The notes: generated by a model from the sequence alone, not told the origin. A stretch of 64,000 nt of DNA from Magnetococcales bacterium (GCA_015228815.1 JADGCV010000002.1:94094-158093), one strand, 5' to 3'. Shown: positions 25,689-35,417, counted from the first letter of the stretch. Numbers and translations: made by a program.

Positions 25689-28600
25689 ACCTGATCGATC
25701 AGACGGCACGTGACCTGGCTTTGGACGTTCATCGTTCCTTCATCGTTCAGGCCCCTGCCGGTTCGGGAAAAACGGGATTGTTGACCCAGAGGATTTTGGC
25801 TCTCCTGGGACGGGTGGAGCAACCGGAGGAGATCCTCGCCATCACCTTCACCCGCAAGGCGGCGCGGGAAATGAAGGACCGGGTGTTGCAGGCCCTGGAT
25901 CGGGCCCTGATCCCTTCGCCCCCCGAGTCCTCGTTCGATAAGAAAACCTGGATTCTTGCCCGAGAGGTTCGCGACCAGGATCGACGCCAATGTTGGCGGT
26001 TGCAGGAAAATCCATTCCGGTTGCGCATCATGACCATAGATGCGTTCTGTCATTTTCTGGTGCGTCAGTTGCCGCTGTTGACCGAAATGGGGGGACAGGG
26101 GGATTTGGCCGAGCATCCCGAAAGGTTCTACCGGCAGGCGGCGCATGAGACGCTCGACGTCTTCGACGATGAACACTGCCCCTGGAGATGGGCCGTCCTC
26201 GTCCTCTTTGGGCATCTGGACAACGATTGGGAACCGATCGAGAACATGCTTTCGGATCTTCTGGCGCGGCGTGATCAATGGTTGCGCCATGTCGGGGAGG
26301 AGGTGGACGAGACGCTCCTGGCCCGCCTCGATGAAAGCCTGGCCGCCATGGTTGGCGCCGAACTGGCGCCACTGTCCGAGGAGATCTCCCGGAGCGGTTT
26401 CTGGGAGGAGATCATGGCCCTCATGGCGTTTGCCACGCATCATCGTTTGGCGGATCGGGGCGGGGATGATTCATGGATCGGACGAAAGAAACCGCCGGAT
26501 CCTGTTTTCAAGGATGTTTCCCTGTGGCACAGCCTGGCCGAAACGCTGCTCACGACCAACGGAACGTGGCGCAAACGCTGGGACAAACGCCTGGGATTTC
26601 CCCCCGGATCGAAAGCGGCGTCACGGGAAGAGGGACGTCGATGGGAATCGATGAAACAAAGGGTATCGGCTCTGGTCGATTCGTTGCGGGGCATCGAAAA
26701 TCTTGAGGGGATGCTGGATCGTGTTCGCCATGTGCCCGCCGAGCCCTTTTCGGCGTCGCAATGGCGGGTCCTTCAGGCCCTTCTAACCTTGCTCAAGGTG
26801 GCGGCGGGACATCTTCTGGCCCAGTTTTCCCTGGAAGAGTCGGTGGATCATCTGGAGGTGGCGCGGCGGGCGATCCTCGCCCTGGGAGGGGTGGACGATC
26901 CGTCGGATCTGGCGTTGCGGCTGGATCATCGCCTGCGCCACATCCTGGTGGATGAATTCCAGGATACGTCACGCCTGCAATACGAACTTCTGGAACGTCT
27001 GGTTACGGGCTGGAATCCCGATCAGGGGAACACCTTGTTTCTGGTCGGGGATCCGATGCAGTCGATCTACCGCTTCCGTGAGGCGGAAGTGGGCCTTTTT
27101 CTCCAGGTTCAGCGTCACGGAATGGGTCCGGTGCGGACCGAGCCGCTTTTTCTGGAGGTCAATTTTCGTTCCACGCCGGGAATCGTCGATTGGGTGAACG
27201 ACAGCATGCGCCGGGTCTTTCCGAGAAGGGGACGTCCGGAAACGGGTGCGGTCGAATATGCGCCGTCACGATCGGTCCACGAGGCCGTTCCCGGTCCGGC
27301 GGTGGTGGTGGAGGGGGTTTCCGATCGCCAGGAGGAGGGGCAAAGGGTGGCGATCCTGGCCGAAGAACTGCGCTGCCAGGGTCTGAGTGTTTGTATTCTG
27401 GTTCGGACCCGAGGACACCTGGATGAAATCATCAAGGCGCTCGATGCGCGACAGCTGCGTTACCAGGCGGTGGATCTTCATCCTCTGGCCCGACGGCCCG
27501 TGGTCCAGGATCTTTTGACATTGACGCGGGCGTTGTTGCATCCGGACGACCGGATTGCATGGCTTGCCCTTCTTCGAGCCCCCTGGAGTGGTTTGTCGTT
27601 GGCGGACCTTCATGCCATCGCCACCTTCGAGAAGGGAGCCGCCGTGCATGACTGTTGCAATCATCCGGAAATCGATGGTGTACTTTCCGCCGATGGACGC
27701 CGGATTCTTTCCCGGATCCGGCCCATTCTTCAGGAAGCGTGGAACCGGCGGGGGGAATGGTCGGCATTTCCTGGTCCCGGTTCCTTGCGGCGCTGGATTG
27801 AAGGGACATGGCGTCGTCTTGGGGGTGGGGTGGTCTTCTCGAACCGGCATCAATGGGATGATGCGGGAAGTTTCTTCGCGCTTCTGGAACGATTGGAGGT
27901 TCATGGGACGCTTCCCGATCTTCGGATCCTTGAGGAAGAGGTGGCGACCCTTTATTCCACCATCGATCCGAAAGGGGATCCTGAACTTGCGGTCATGACC
28001 ATCCACAAGGCCAAGGGGCTTGAATTCGATTGTGTCATCATTCCAGGGATCGATCGTGGTCCCCGAACCGAGGAGGCACGCCTGCTCATGTGGATGGAGC
28101 CACCGGTGTTGGCGGATCGATCATTCCGGTCCGCCCCTTTGGCGCCTCTGTTGGCGCCGATTGGCAGTTGGGATGGAGGGGAGGGGGATCCGATCTACAC
28201 GTTTGTGGCCCGGATGGAACAGGAGAAGGTCCGCAACGAGGTGTGCCGCTTGTTGTATGTCGCGGTGACCCGGGCGCGTCGGCGGCTTCATCTGGTCGGG
28301 TGTGGCCCGAAGGAAGAACGCAATCCTGTCTCGGGTTCGTTTTTGGCAGTCCTTTGGCCGTTGGTGGCGGAAATGTTTTCATCTTCCGACCCGGGCCAGG
28401 AAGTCTTGGAGAAGGAAGATCCGGCAGACCTGCCGCCCTGTCGCCGTCTGCCACCGGATTGGCGCCCGCCCGGTTGGCCGGGGCGCCATGAAAAACCGAT
28501 GCGAGGGTGGGAGAATGGGATACAAAGAACGGACACTTTTCTTGAGGACGAAGAGCGATTCGAATCGCGCCGGATCGGGGTGGTCATTCATCGGTTTTTG

Positions 28601-29086
28601 GCGCTTGTGGGGGCCGAAGGGGTGGATGCCTGGTCTGGGGATCGGATTGATCGTCTGCGTCCATCCTTCGCGGGGCATCTGTTGGATTTGGGACTGTCCA
28701 GGGAACGACTTGATGTCGCCATCGATCGGGTCGTGGCGGGATTGAGGTCGGTGATTGTTTCATCGCGGGGACGTTGGTTGTTCGATCCGGGCCATTCCGA
28801 CGTCCACGTCGAGTGGGGACTGACGGGGGTGATGGACGGGGATTTCGTCCGTGGTGTCATCGATCGTTCCTTCGTCGATTCCGCGAACCGGCGTTGGATC
28901 ATCGATTTCAAGACCAGCCAGAATGAAGGAGAAGACCGCGAAATCTTTTTGGAAAACGAAAAGAGACGGTATCAGGAACAGATGGAACTCTATGCGCGAT
29001 TGGTCGGTGCCATCGAATCCCGTCCCATTCGCCTTGGACTTTATTTTCCATTGATGGATGCGTGGCTGGAATGGTCCCAAGGATGA
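25685..29086 (+). CDS. AddA-like UvrD/RecB-family helicase-nuclease
   Basis: An 1133-residue superfamily 1A helicase with nuclease. Walker A is FIVQAPAGSGKTGLLTQR near residue 20, motif Ia ILAITFTRKAAREMKDR, motif II VDEFQDTS, motif III LVGDPMQSIYRFREA, motif V AVMTIHKAKGLEF and motif VI LYVAVTRARRRLHLVG. The C-terminal PD-(D/E)XK domain shows WIIDFKTS and a following QMELYARL. The ATG at 25685 overlaps the AddB-like stop, the normal coupling for addB-addA. Its last ~15 codons have been copied downstream at 30149-30193. Confidence 0.9.
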   Translation: MNLIDQTARDLALDVHRSFIVQAPAGSGKTGLLTQRILALLGRVEQPEEILAITFTRKAAREMKDRVLQALDRALIPSPPESSFDKKTWILAREVRDQDRRQCWRLQENPFRLRIMTIDAFCHFLVRQLPLLTEMGGQGDLAEHPERFYRQAAHETLDVFDDEHCPWRWAVLVLFGHLDNDWEPIENMLSDLLARRDQWLRHVGEEVDETLLARLDESLAAMVGAELAPLSEEISRSGFWEEIMALMAFATHHRLADRGGDDSWIGRKKPPDPVFKDVSLWHSLAETLLTTNGTWRKRWDKRLGFPPGSKAASREEGRRWESMKQRVSALVDSLRGIENLEGMLDRVRHVPAEPFSASQWRVLQALLTLLKVAAGHLLAQFSLEESVDHLEVARRAILALGGVDDPSDLALRLDHRLRHILVDEFQDTSRLQYELLERLVTGWNPDQGNTLFLVGDPMQSIYRFREAEVGLFLQVQRHGMGPVRTEPLFLEVNFRSTPGIVDWVNDSMRRVFPRRGRPETGAVEYAPSRSVHEAVPGPAVVVEGVSDRQEEGQRVAILAEELRCQGLSVCILVRTRGHLDEIIKALDARQLRYQAVDLHPLARRPVVQDLLTLTRALLHPDDRIAWLALLRAPWSGLSLADLHAIATFEKGAAVHDCCNHPEIDGVLSADGRRILSRIRPILQEAWNRRGEWSAFPGPGSLRRWIEGTWRRLGGGVVFSNRHQWDDAGSFFALLERLEVHGTLPDLRILEEEVATLYSTIDPKGDPELAVMTIHKAKGLEFDCVIIPGIDRGPRTEEARLLMWMEPPVLADRSFRSAPLAPLLAPIGSWDGGEGDPIYTFVARMEQEKVRNEVCRLLYVAVTRARRRLHLVGCGPKEERNPVSGSFLAVLWPLVAEMFSSSDPGQEVLEKEDPADLPPCRRLPPDWRPPGWPGRHEKPMRGWENGIQRTDTFLEDEERFESRRIGVVIHRFLALVGAEGVDAWSGDRIDRLRPSFAGHLLDLGLSRERLDVAIDRVVAGLRSVIVSSRGRWLFDPGHSDVHVEWGLTGVMDGDFVRGVIDRSFVDSANRRWIIDFKTSQNEGEDREIFLENEKRRYQEQMELYARLVGAIESRPIRLGLYFPLMDAWLEWSQG

Positions 29087-29192
29087 ACATGGTATGTTAT
29101 GGTGACAATCATCGCCCGTTTGTCGTATGATGACCCGAATGGATATGCCCGAGGGAAGGATTCATCAGTCCGGGAAAACGAGGAACCCCACC

Positions 29193-30095
29193 ATGTCGCT
29201 CATGTTTGATTCGCTGGCCTACGCCAAAAAATTGAAAGCCGCTGGTGTTCCCGAGGCCCAGGCGGAAATACAGGCCGAGACCATCGTCGAATGGATGGAA
29301 GACCGGCTGGCCACCAGGCTGGAACTGGAACAGGTCCGGGCGGATTTGCAGCGGGACATCAAGGAACTGGATACGAAGGCCGAAGTCCGGCTCAAGGAAC
29401 TGGACGCGCAGACCGAAGCCCGGCTCAAGGAACTGGACACGAAGGCCGAAGCCCGGCTCAAGGAACTGGAGACGAATGTTGATGTCCGGCTCAAGGAACT
29501 GGATACGAAGGCCGAAGTCCGGCTCAAGGAACTGGATACGAAGGCCGAAGTCCGGCTCAAGGAACTGGAGACGAATGTTGATGTCCGGTTCAAGGAACTG
29601 GAGACGAATGCTGGTGTCCGGTTCAAGGAACTGGATACGAAGGCCGAAGCCCGGTTCAAGGAACTGGACACGAAGGCCGAAGCCCGGTTCAATGAACTGA
29701 AGACGAATGCTGATGTCCGGTTCAATGAACTGAAGACGAATGCTGATGTCCGGTTCAAGGAAGTTGAGGTTCGGTTCAAGGAACTGGAGACGAATGCTGG
29801 TGTCCGGTTCAAGGAGCTGGAGACGAATGTTGATGTCCGGTTCAAGGAAGTTGATGTCCGGTTCAAGGAACTCGATGCCAGGATCGAGTCGGTCCGGTCG
29901 GAGTTGAAACGAGATATCAAGGATCTGGAGGCGAAGGTTGAGGTCCGGTTCAAGGAACTCGATGTCAGGATCGAGTCGGTCCGGTCGGAGTTGAAACGAG
30001 ATATCAAGGAACTGGAGCAACGCATGGTGATCAAGCTCGGAAGCCTGATGTTCGTGGCCGTCGGGGCCATGGCCGCGCTGGTGAAACTGCTTTGA
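29193..30095 (+). CDS. Long DUF1640 coiled-coil protein with hendecad repeats (300 aa)
   Basis: The ATG at 29193 has AGGAA about eight bases upstream. Residues 1-55 match the minimal copy at 276 (FDSLAYAKKLKAAGVPEAQ). They are followed by about 14 copies of an 11-residue unit of the type KELDTKAEVRL, two seven-residue units (KEVEVRF, KEVDVRF) and a longer unit KELDARIESVRSELKRDI. The C-terminus is a membrane helix (MFVAVGAMAALVKLL). An 11-residue period suggests a right-handed or nearly straight coiled coil, as a long rod anchored to the membrane. The 33-bp DNA repeat lets the rod lengthen or shorten in frame. Function unknown. Confidence 0.85.
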   Translation: MSLMFDSLAYAKKLKAAGVPEAQAEIQAETIVEWMEDRLATRLELEQVRADLQRDIKELDTKAEVRLKELDAQTEARLKELDTKAEARLKELETNVDVRLKELDTKAEVRLKELDTKAEVRLKELETNVDVRFKELETNAGVRFKELDTKAEARFKELDTKAEARFNELKTNADVRFNELKTNADVRFKEVEVRFKELETNAGVRFKELETNVDVRFKEVDVRFKELDARIESVRSELKRDIKDLEAKVEVRFKELDVRIESVRSELKRDIKELEQRMVIKLGSLMFVAVGAMAALVKLL

Positions 30096-30148
30096 TCTTC
30101 CGCCTCTGGGTGGACTCCTCGGAAACCTGGGGACATTATATTATTTGT

Positions 30149-30193
30149 TTTCCATTGATGGATGCATGGCTGGAATGGTCCCAGGATAAATGA
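30149..30193 (+). pseudogene. Duplicated 3' tail of the addA-like gene
   Basis: These bases encode FPLMDAWLEWSQDK followed by stop, almost identical to the authentic C-terminus FPLMDAWLEWSQG at 29047-29086. There is no upstream coding region for it, so it is a non-functional remnant carried along by the tandem duplication. Confidence 0.85.
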
Positions 30194-30302
30194 TGAAAGT
30201 GGTGCGATTTGGTGACAATAATCGTCGTTTTATTGTATGATTGCCCCAATGGATGTGCCTGCGGGGAGGCTTCATTAGTCCGGGAAAACGAGGAACCCCA
30301 CC

Positions 30303-30941
30303 ATGTCGCTCATGTTCGATTCGCTGGCCTACGCTAAAAGATTGAAAGCCGCTGGCGTTCCCGAGGCCCAGGCGGAAATACAGGCCGAGACCATCGTCGA
30401 ATGGATGGAAGACCGGCTGGCCACCAGGCTGGAACTGGAACAGGTCCGGACGGATTTGCAGCGGGACCTCAAGGAACTGGATACGAAGGCCGAAGTCCGG
30501 TTTAAGGAACTGGATACGAAGGCCGAAGTCCGGCTCAAGGAACTGGACGCGCAGACCGAGGTCCGGCTCAAGGGACTGGACGCGAAGGCCGAAGCCCGGC
30601 TCAAGGAACTGGAGACGAAGGTTGAGGTTCGGTTCAAAGAGGTTGAGGTTCGGTTCAAGGAACTTGATGTCAGAATCGAGTCGGTCCGGTCGGAGTTGAA
30701 ACGAGATATCAAGGACCTGGAAGCGAAGGTTGAGGTCCGGTTCAAGGAACTGGAGACGAAGGTTGAGGTTCGGTTCAAGGAAGTTGAGGTCCGGTTCAAA
30801 GAACTTGATGTCAGAATCGAGTCGGTCCGGTCGGAGTTGAAACGAGATATCAAGGAATTGGAGCAACGCATGGTGATCAAGCTCGGAAGTTTGATGTTCG
30901 TGGCCGTTGGGGCCATGGCTGCGCTGGTGAAACTGCTTTGA
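30303..30941 (+). CDS. Second long DUF1640 hendecad-repeat protein (212 aa)
   Basis: It is a paralogue of the protein at 29193, with the same leader (identical bases just before the ATG), the same 55-residue head and the same membrane tail, but fewer repeats: five hendecads (KELDTKAEVRF type), KEVEVRF, a 29-residue unit (starting KELDVRIESVRSELKRDI), one more hendecad, a second KEVEVRF and the last unit. The shared head and tail with variable rod length suggest repeat expansion or contraction after duplication. It is probably expressed like its twin. Confidence 0.85.
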   Translation: MSLMFDSLAYAKRLKAAGVPEAQAEIQAETIVEWMEDRLATRLELEQVRTDLQRDLKELDTKAEVRFKELDTKAEVRLKELDAQTEVRLKGLDAKAEARLKELETKVEVRFKEVEVRFKELDVRIESVRSELKRDIKDLEAKVEVRFKELETKVEVRFKEVEVRFKELDVRIESVRSELKRDIKELEQRMVIKLGSLMFVAVGAMAALVKLL

Positions 30942-31048
30942 TCTTCCGCCTCCGGCGGACCTTATTGTTCGCCGGGAAGGTTTTTTTCATCGGGCGTTTG
31001 GAGAAATGTATGCTGTCGCTTGTTGGCGGGGCTGCGTGGTCTCCTGTT

Positions 31049-34000
31049 TCAGGGCTTTCCGATCAGGGCGATCGTCAGTGTTTCCGCGGCTTTTTTCATT
31101 TCGTACCGTCCCAGTTGTTCCTCAAGAGTCTGGAGGGATTCCTCGGGCAACAGGGTGGCCAACTGCTCGCGGTGTTTATGAAACAGGCGGATGGCGCGGG
31201 TATCGGCCTGATGAACAAGTGTCTGTAATTTGCCGATGATTTTTTCGCCCATGGATCCGTGCTCTTGTTTGCCGGGCACGTTCGCGACATGTTTCAGGGA
31301 ACGAATGCCTGTCAGGACCAGTTCAAATTCTTCGAGAAGTTGGAGAAGGGATTGCAGACGGTCGGAATCGGATGCATCATTTTTCTTGAGCGTCAGTTCC
31401 AGATTTGCGGCATGATCGCGCAATGCCTGGGCTCCCAGAGTTCCCGCGACGCTTTTGAGGGTGTGGGTCAGACGAATGGCCTGGGGCAGGTCTCCGGCGT
31501 TGATGGCGGCCAATAGATTCAGTCCGCTCAGGGAATGAATTTCAAAGAAACCGTCGAGCAGCTTGCGATAGAGTTTGACATTGTTTCCCAGCATGTTGAG
31601 TCCCAGGGCGACGTCGATTCCAGGAAGGTTTTCGAAAACAGGCTGTTCCCTGTTTTCCCCGGTGACCAGGCTTGCTGTTGTTTCGGATGGGCTGTTGGAA
31701 GAGACCGTGTTTGCCCGGGAAGGGTGGATCCATAGGACCATTTTTTCGAGCAGCAGAGCATAATCGAGGGGTTTGCCGATGTGATCGTTCATCCCCGCCG
31801 CCAGACACCGATCCCGTTCCTGGGATTGAACCCCCGCTGTCATGGCGATGATGGGAAGGTGGGTCAACTCCAGACGGTTGCGAATGATCTGTGTTGTTTT
31901 GTAGCCGTCGAGAACGGGCATCTGAATATCCATCAAGACGCCATCAAACTGTTTTTTCTCAAGAATTTTAAGCGCTTCCATCCCGTTGGCGGCGACCTCG
32001 ATTTCCAGACCCGCGAGGATGAGTGCTTCCTGGGCGACGATGCGGTTGATTTCGTTGTCCTCCACCAGAAGTACCCGTCCGCCGAGGAGTCGTTCCCGGA
32101 CGCCTCCCCTGGCGGCCATTTCCTTCCATGTTTCCGTCACCCCCCAGCGTCTGGTGGCGCTGGGCGTCCGTTTTTCCAGAAGTTCCATGATCACGTCCAA
32201 TACCTGGGAACCGTAGACCGGTTTGATGATCATGGATGAATCGGGAACCTTTTCGAGACGTTGAAAATCGCCCTTGTGCTGATCATGGGTATTGAGAAGG
32301 TAGACCACCGGCAGATGGGCCAGTCCTGGCTGACTGCGCAATCGTTGCGTCAGGATGACCATGTCGGAACCGTTGAGGTTGACATCGAGGAAAGCGATCT
32401 CCACCCTGTCGCGCCACCTGTCGATTTCCTTGAACATGGAATCCTCGTCGCGATAACCGAAGGAAACGAAGTCAAGGTCGGCCAGTGTACGTTTCATGCA
32501 GTCGAGGGCGGTGGCATTCTTGAGTCCGCAGAGGGCGTGGACCGTGCGTTCGATGGCCGTTTCCCCGTCCACGGACTCGGGGGACGGGGACCAGGGAAGG
32601 GTGACACGAAAAGTCGATCCCGATCCCAGAAGGCTTTCCACATGTATGCTGCCCCCCATGGCATTGACCAGACGCTTGCAGATTGCCAAACCCAACCCGG
32701 TACCGCCGTAAAGACGGGATGTGGCATTGTCTCCCTGATCGAAGGCGCAAAAAATTCCATGGATGTGTTCGCTCGCGATGCCGATTCCGGTATCTTGAAC
32801 GGAGAACTCGATCTTCGATGGCCCTTCCGTGACCCGGGGCATGGCAATTTTCAGGACAATTTCTCCAGAAGGGGTAAATTTGACGGCATTGCTCACCAGA
32901 TTGGACAGGACCTGTTGCAAACGAAAGGAATCGCCCACCATGGTGTCGGGAACGTCCCGATTCTTGTAGATGACCAGTTCCAGATTTTTTTCATGGGCGC
33001 GGGCAACGGTGGTATTGATAAGATTTTTGAGGAGGTGATCCAGGGAAAAGGGACTGGATTCGATGGTCATTCGTCCGGCTTCGATTTTGGAGAAGTCGAG
33101 GATGTCATTGATTGTGGCAAGCAGGATTTCACCCGAATCGCGCAATCCTTCGACCCATCGCCGTTGATTGCCCTTGAGCCTGGAACCGCGCAACAGTTCG
33201 ATCATACCGAGCATACCGTTGATCGGGGTACGAATTTCATGGCTCATTGCCGCCAGAAAGGTACTTTTCATTGCATTGGCCTGCTCGGCGGCATCTTTTT
33301 CCCGGCGCAACCGTTCGGCATGTTTTTTTGCGGAGATGTCGGTATCCATCCAGACCAGTTCACCGCTATTGAGTCTGTAGACATGGGATTCCCGCCATCC
33401 TTGAACCTGTCCATCATCGTAGAGGTAGGGGGGAACCGGTCGCGACCAGGCCTGGGCGATGGTGGACTGAAGCGCCCCCCATACGGGAAGGTCGGGAAGG
33501 AAGGGAAAGACCTCCCTTGCCCGCCGCCCCAGGCATTGGGATTTGACCTTGCGATGAAGTGCCTCGGCGGTATGGTTCATGTCGAGGACCAGAAAGTCAT
33601 TGCCATCCGGTTTCAGGATGACGGCGCCGACCATCATGTGCTCGAACATGTCGCGGAAGCGGACTCGGGATTCATCGAGCAGTTGCACGAGTTCGGCAAT
33701 TCGATTGACCGCCCGCCCCAAATGATTGATTTCCAGGGATCCGGAGACCCGTACCCCCGGTTTTATCCTTTGGGTCCGATGGATTTCACCCAATTGATGG
33801 TGAATACGTTTGACCGGACGGATGACCAGGAAATAAACCGTCCCCCCCAGGGCAAAAGCGGCAGCGAACCCGAATCCGATCAGCATCAGCCTGAGGCGAT
33901 TGTAATGATGCCGATGGGTTTCCCGTATGGAGGTCGTGTCCCAGGTCAACGTTACCCGGCCAAAGTGTTCCCCGGCAAGGTTGACCTCTCTGGTGAAGGT

Positions 34001-34375
34001 AATCAGGGAATGTTTTAGAGGGGTGTTTTTTTTGCGCTGCCAATCGGCCATTGTCTGGAGGTCGCGGTCAAGGATATGCAAAAAGACCAGGTCCTTGTCT
34101 CCCGCGACCGTCTCGGTGATGATGCCATCCAGGATCGGCCAATCGCGGCTGACCACGGCATCCTGGGTGGTTGCCACGAACAGGTCGGCCCGGTTTTCGA
34201 AGCGGGTATGCAATTCCTGTTCGAGATGATCCTGTTCCAGGCCCAAGACCCCTTCGGTCACCAGTTGGAACATGACGAAAAAAACAGCCAGGGATGCCAC
34301 GCCCAACTGCACCAGCAATGGCAAACGGCTCAAACGTTTTCGCCAACGTTTCACCACTTCCCGAGGCATCGTCAT
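31049..34375 (-). CDS. Hybrid sensor histidine kinase with two receivers and HPt
   Basis: An 1108-residue inner-membrane sensor. Two spans (about 19-42 and 161-187) enclose a periplasmic sensor region; then HAMP (~185-240), a PAS-like domain (~235-345), HisKA with H379 in MSHEIRTP, and a HATPase with N/G boxes VSNAVKF, DTGIGIA and GGTGLGLAI. A first receiver (~610-735) keeps D664 and K718 but lacks the N-terminal acidic pair, so it may be inactive; the second (~766-880) is complete (VEDNE, D816, K868). An HPt domain carries H971 (LTHTLKSVAG). It lies 53 bp downstream of the PhnD-like gene and is likely partnered with it. Confidence 0.93.
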   Translation of the reverse strand: MTMPREVVKRWRKRLSRLPLLVQLGVASLAVFFVMFQLVTEGVLGLEQDHLEQELHTRFENRADLFVATTQDAVVSRDWPILDGIITETVAGDKDLVFLHILDRDLQTMADWQRKKNTPLKHSLITFTREVNLAGEHFGRVTLTWDTTSIRETHRHHYNRLRLMLIGFGFAAAFALGGTVYFLVIRPVKRIHHQLGEIHRTQRIKPGVRVSGSLEINHLGRAVNRIAELVQLLDESRVRFRDMFEHMMVGAVILKPDGNDFLVLDMNHTAEALHRKVKSQCLGRRAREVFPFLPDLPVWGALQSTIAQAWSRPVPPYLYDDGQVQGWRESHVYRLNSGELVWMDTDISAKKHAERLRREKDAAEQANAMKSTFLAAMSHEIRTPINGMLGMIELLRGSRLKGNQRRWVEGLRDSGEILLATINDILDFSKIEAGRMTIESSPFSLDHLLKNLINTTVARAHEKNLELVIYKNRDVPDTMVGDSFRLQQVLSNLVSNAVKFTPSGEIVLKIAMPRVTEGPSKIEFSVQDTGIGIASEHIHGIFCAFDQGDNATSRLYGGTGLGLAICKRLVNAMGGSIHVESLLGSGSTFRVTLPWSPSPESVDGETAIERTVHALCGLKNATALDCMKRTLADLDFVSFGYRDEDSMFKEIDRWRDRVEIAFLDVNLNGSDMVILTQRLRSQPGLAHLPVVYLLNTHDQHKGDFQRLEKVPDSSMIIKPVYGSQVLDVIMELLEKRTPSATRRWGVTETWKEMAARGGVRERLLGGRVLLVEDNEINRIVAQEALILAGLEIEVAANGMEALKILEKKQFDGVLMDIQMPVLDGYKTTQIIRNRLELTHLPIIAMTAGVQSQERDRCLAAGMNDHIGKPLDYALLLEKMVLWIHPSRANTVSSNSPSETTASLVTGENREQPVFENLPGIDVALGLNMLGNNVKLYRKLLDGFFEIHSLSGLNLLAAINAGDLPQAIRLTHTLKSVAGTLGAQALRDHAANLELTLKKNDASDSDRLQSLLQLLEEFELVLTGIRSLKHVANVPGKQEHGSMGEKIIGKLQTLVHQADTRAIRLFHKHREQLATLLPEESLQTLEEQLGRYEMKKAAETLTIALIGKP

Positions 34376-34428
34376 TGCCGGCCATCGAATAGACGCATGG
34401 AGAAAATCCGGATCAAAGGCATCCAGTT

Positions 34429-35337
34429 CTATGGAAGGAAAAAGCGTGCATTGTTTTCGATCGTCCGGCGAACATGCACCAGATCATCGTCGGTACCGGG
34501 GAGGAAACCATTTTTTCTCATGGTGTTCAAGACTTTTGGGTCCTTGAGTTCAAGCAGGGAATCGATGATGGCTTGCCGCACGATGGGATCCATGTCTGCC
34601 CGTGCCGCCCACGGTCCCGTGATGTTGGGCAACCTTGCGATTGCCCGCAAGGGTTTTCCGGCGGCGACAAGTTTATTATAGACATCTTCCTTCATGGCTC
34701 CGGCATCGTAGGTTTCGTGCAGCACCGCCTGCCCCACCAGATCATGTCGGCCCAGATACGTATACTGCGACAGGTCCCGTGCAAGGACACCGTTTTCCAT
34801 CATGGCGTATTGTGCCAGGTAACGACCGATGGTGGAGCTTTCATCGCCGAAGGCAAAACTTTTTCCTCTCAGGTCGGAGATCTGCTGGATTGAACTGTCC
34901 TTTCGCACCGCAATCACACCGTCGAGCCATTTGTCCCCGCCATCGTTTTCGAAGACAAGAAGAGATAGATCATGATTCTCCAGTTTGGCCAGGACATAAC
35001 TGGCCGGTCCCATCCGGGCAAGATCGACCTGTCCTGTTGTCAATTTTTTTCTTCCATCTTCATAGGTTGGCGAGACAATGGTCGTGATGGTCACCGGTTG
35101 ACCCAACCGTTGTTCCATTCCCTGTTCCAAGGCGTCGAGAACAGGGCGAAACTGCTGAACCATGGTTGAAGCCTTTTCCGAGGTATAGATGCCGAATTTC
35201 AGCATCATCCGTTCCGACGCCTCGGAACAGAATGGAAGAAACAGCGGCAGGCACGCCAATAAACAGAAACGTCGGATTGGTGATGAAATCATGATGATTG
35301 GATGCAAATACATAAAGAAAAACATCCTGTCACTCAT
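34429..35337 (-). CDS. PhnD-like phosphate/phosphonate-type periplasmic binding protein
   Basis: A 302-residue exported binding protein. The hydrophobic leader (PIRRFCLLACLPLFLPFCSEA) is a signal peptide. The mature part has the PhnD-family pattern: LKFGIYTSEKASTMVQQFRPVLDAL, GQVDLARMGPASYVLAK, GKSFAFGDESSTIGRYLAQY, and YDAGAMKEDVYNKL. No ABC permease or ATPase is adjacent. Instead it lies directly upstream of a hybrid histidine kinase, which suggests a ligand-sensing role. None of the possible starts (35337, 35313, 35292) has a convincing ribosome site. Confidence 0.85.
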   Translation of the reverse strand: MSDRMFFFMYLHPIIMISSPIRRFCLLACLPLFLPFCSEASERMMLKFGIYTSEKASTMVQQFRPVLDALEQGMEQRLGQPVTITTIVSPTYEDGRKKLTTGQVDLARMGPASYVLAKLENHDLSLLVFENDGGDKWLDGVIAVRKDSSIQQISDLRGKSFAFGDESSTIGRYLAQYAMMENGVLARDLSQYTYLGRHDLVGQAVLHETYDAGAMKEDVYNKLVAAGKPLRAIARLPNITGPWAARADMDPIVRQAIIDSLLELKDPKVLNTMRKNGFLPGTDDDLVHVRRTIENNARFFLP

Positions 35338-35417
35338 ATGATGAAGGGCATGGAGTCACCCGAAGCGTGCGTTCCAAGTGTCTCCGGTCGGCATCCATGG
35401 AGGGGGGATATGACGAC

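Larger units (their letters stand above)
29047..30955 (+). repeat. Tandem duplication: addA 3' tail + DUF1640 gene, two units
   Basis: Unit 1 (about 29047-30107) runs from the last codons of the addA-like gene through the first long DUF1640 gene. Unit 2 (about 30149-30955) repeats this order: an addA tail copy, a diverged leader, then the second DUF1640 gene. The leaders share TCCGGGAAAACGAGGAACCC immediately before both ATGs, and both genes are followed by TCTTCCGCCTC. Confidence 0.9.

Noticed and set aside
29366..29890. CRISPR-like array of 33-bp direct repeats
   Set aside because: No spacers: units follow each other directly and encode 11-residue repeats in a good gene.
29109..30136. Long antisense frames (about 300 aa) opposite the DUF1640 genes with periodic sequence
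   Set aside because: They are mirror images of the 33-bp coding repeats; sense strand has ribosome sites, conserved head and tail, and a paralogue without repeats.
32261..34018. 585-aa plus-strand frame opposite the hybrid kinase
   Set aside because: Shadow of the kinase, which has all histidine kinase motifs; the frame has no recognisable domain.
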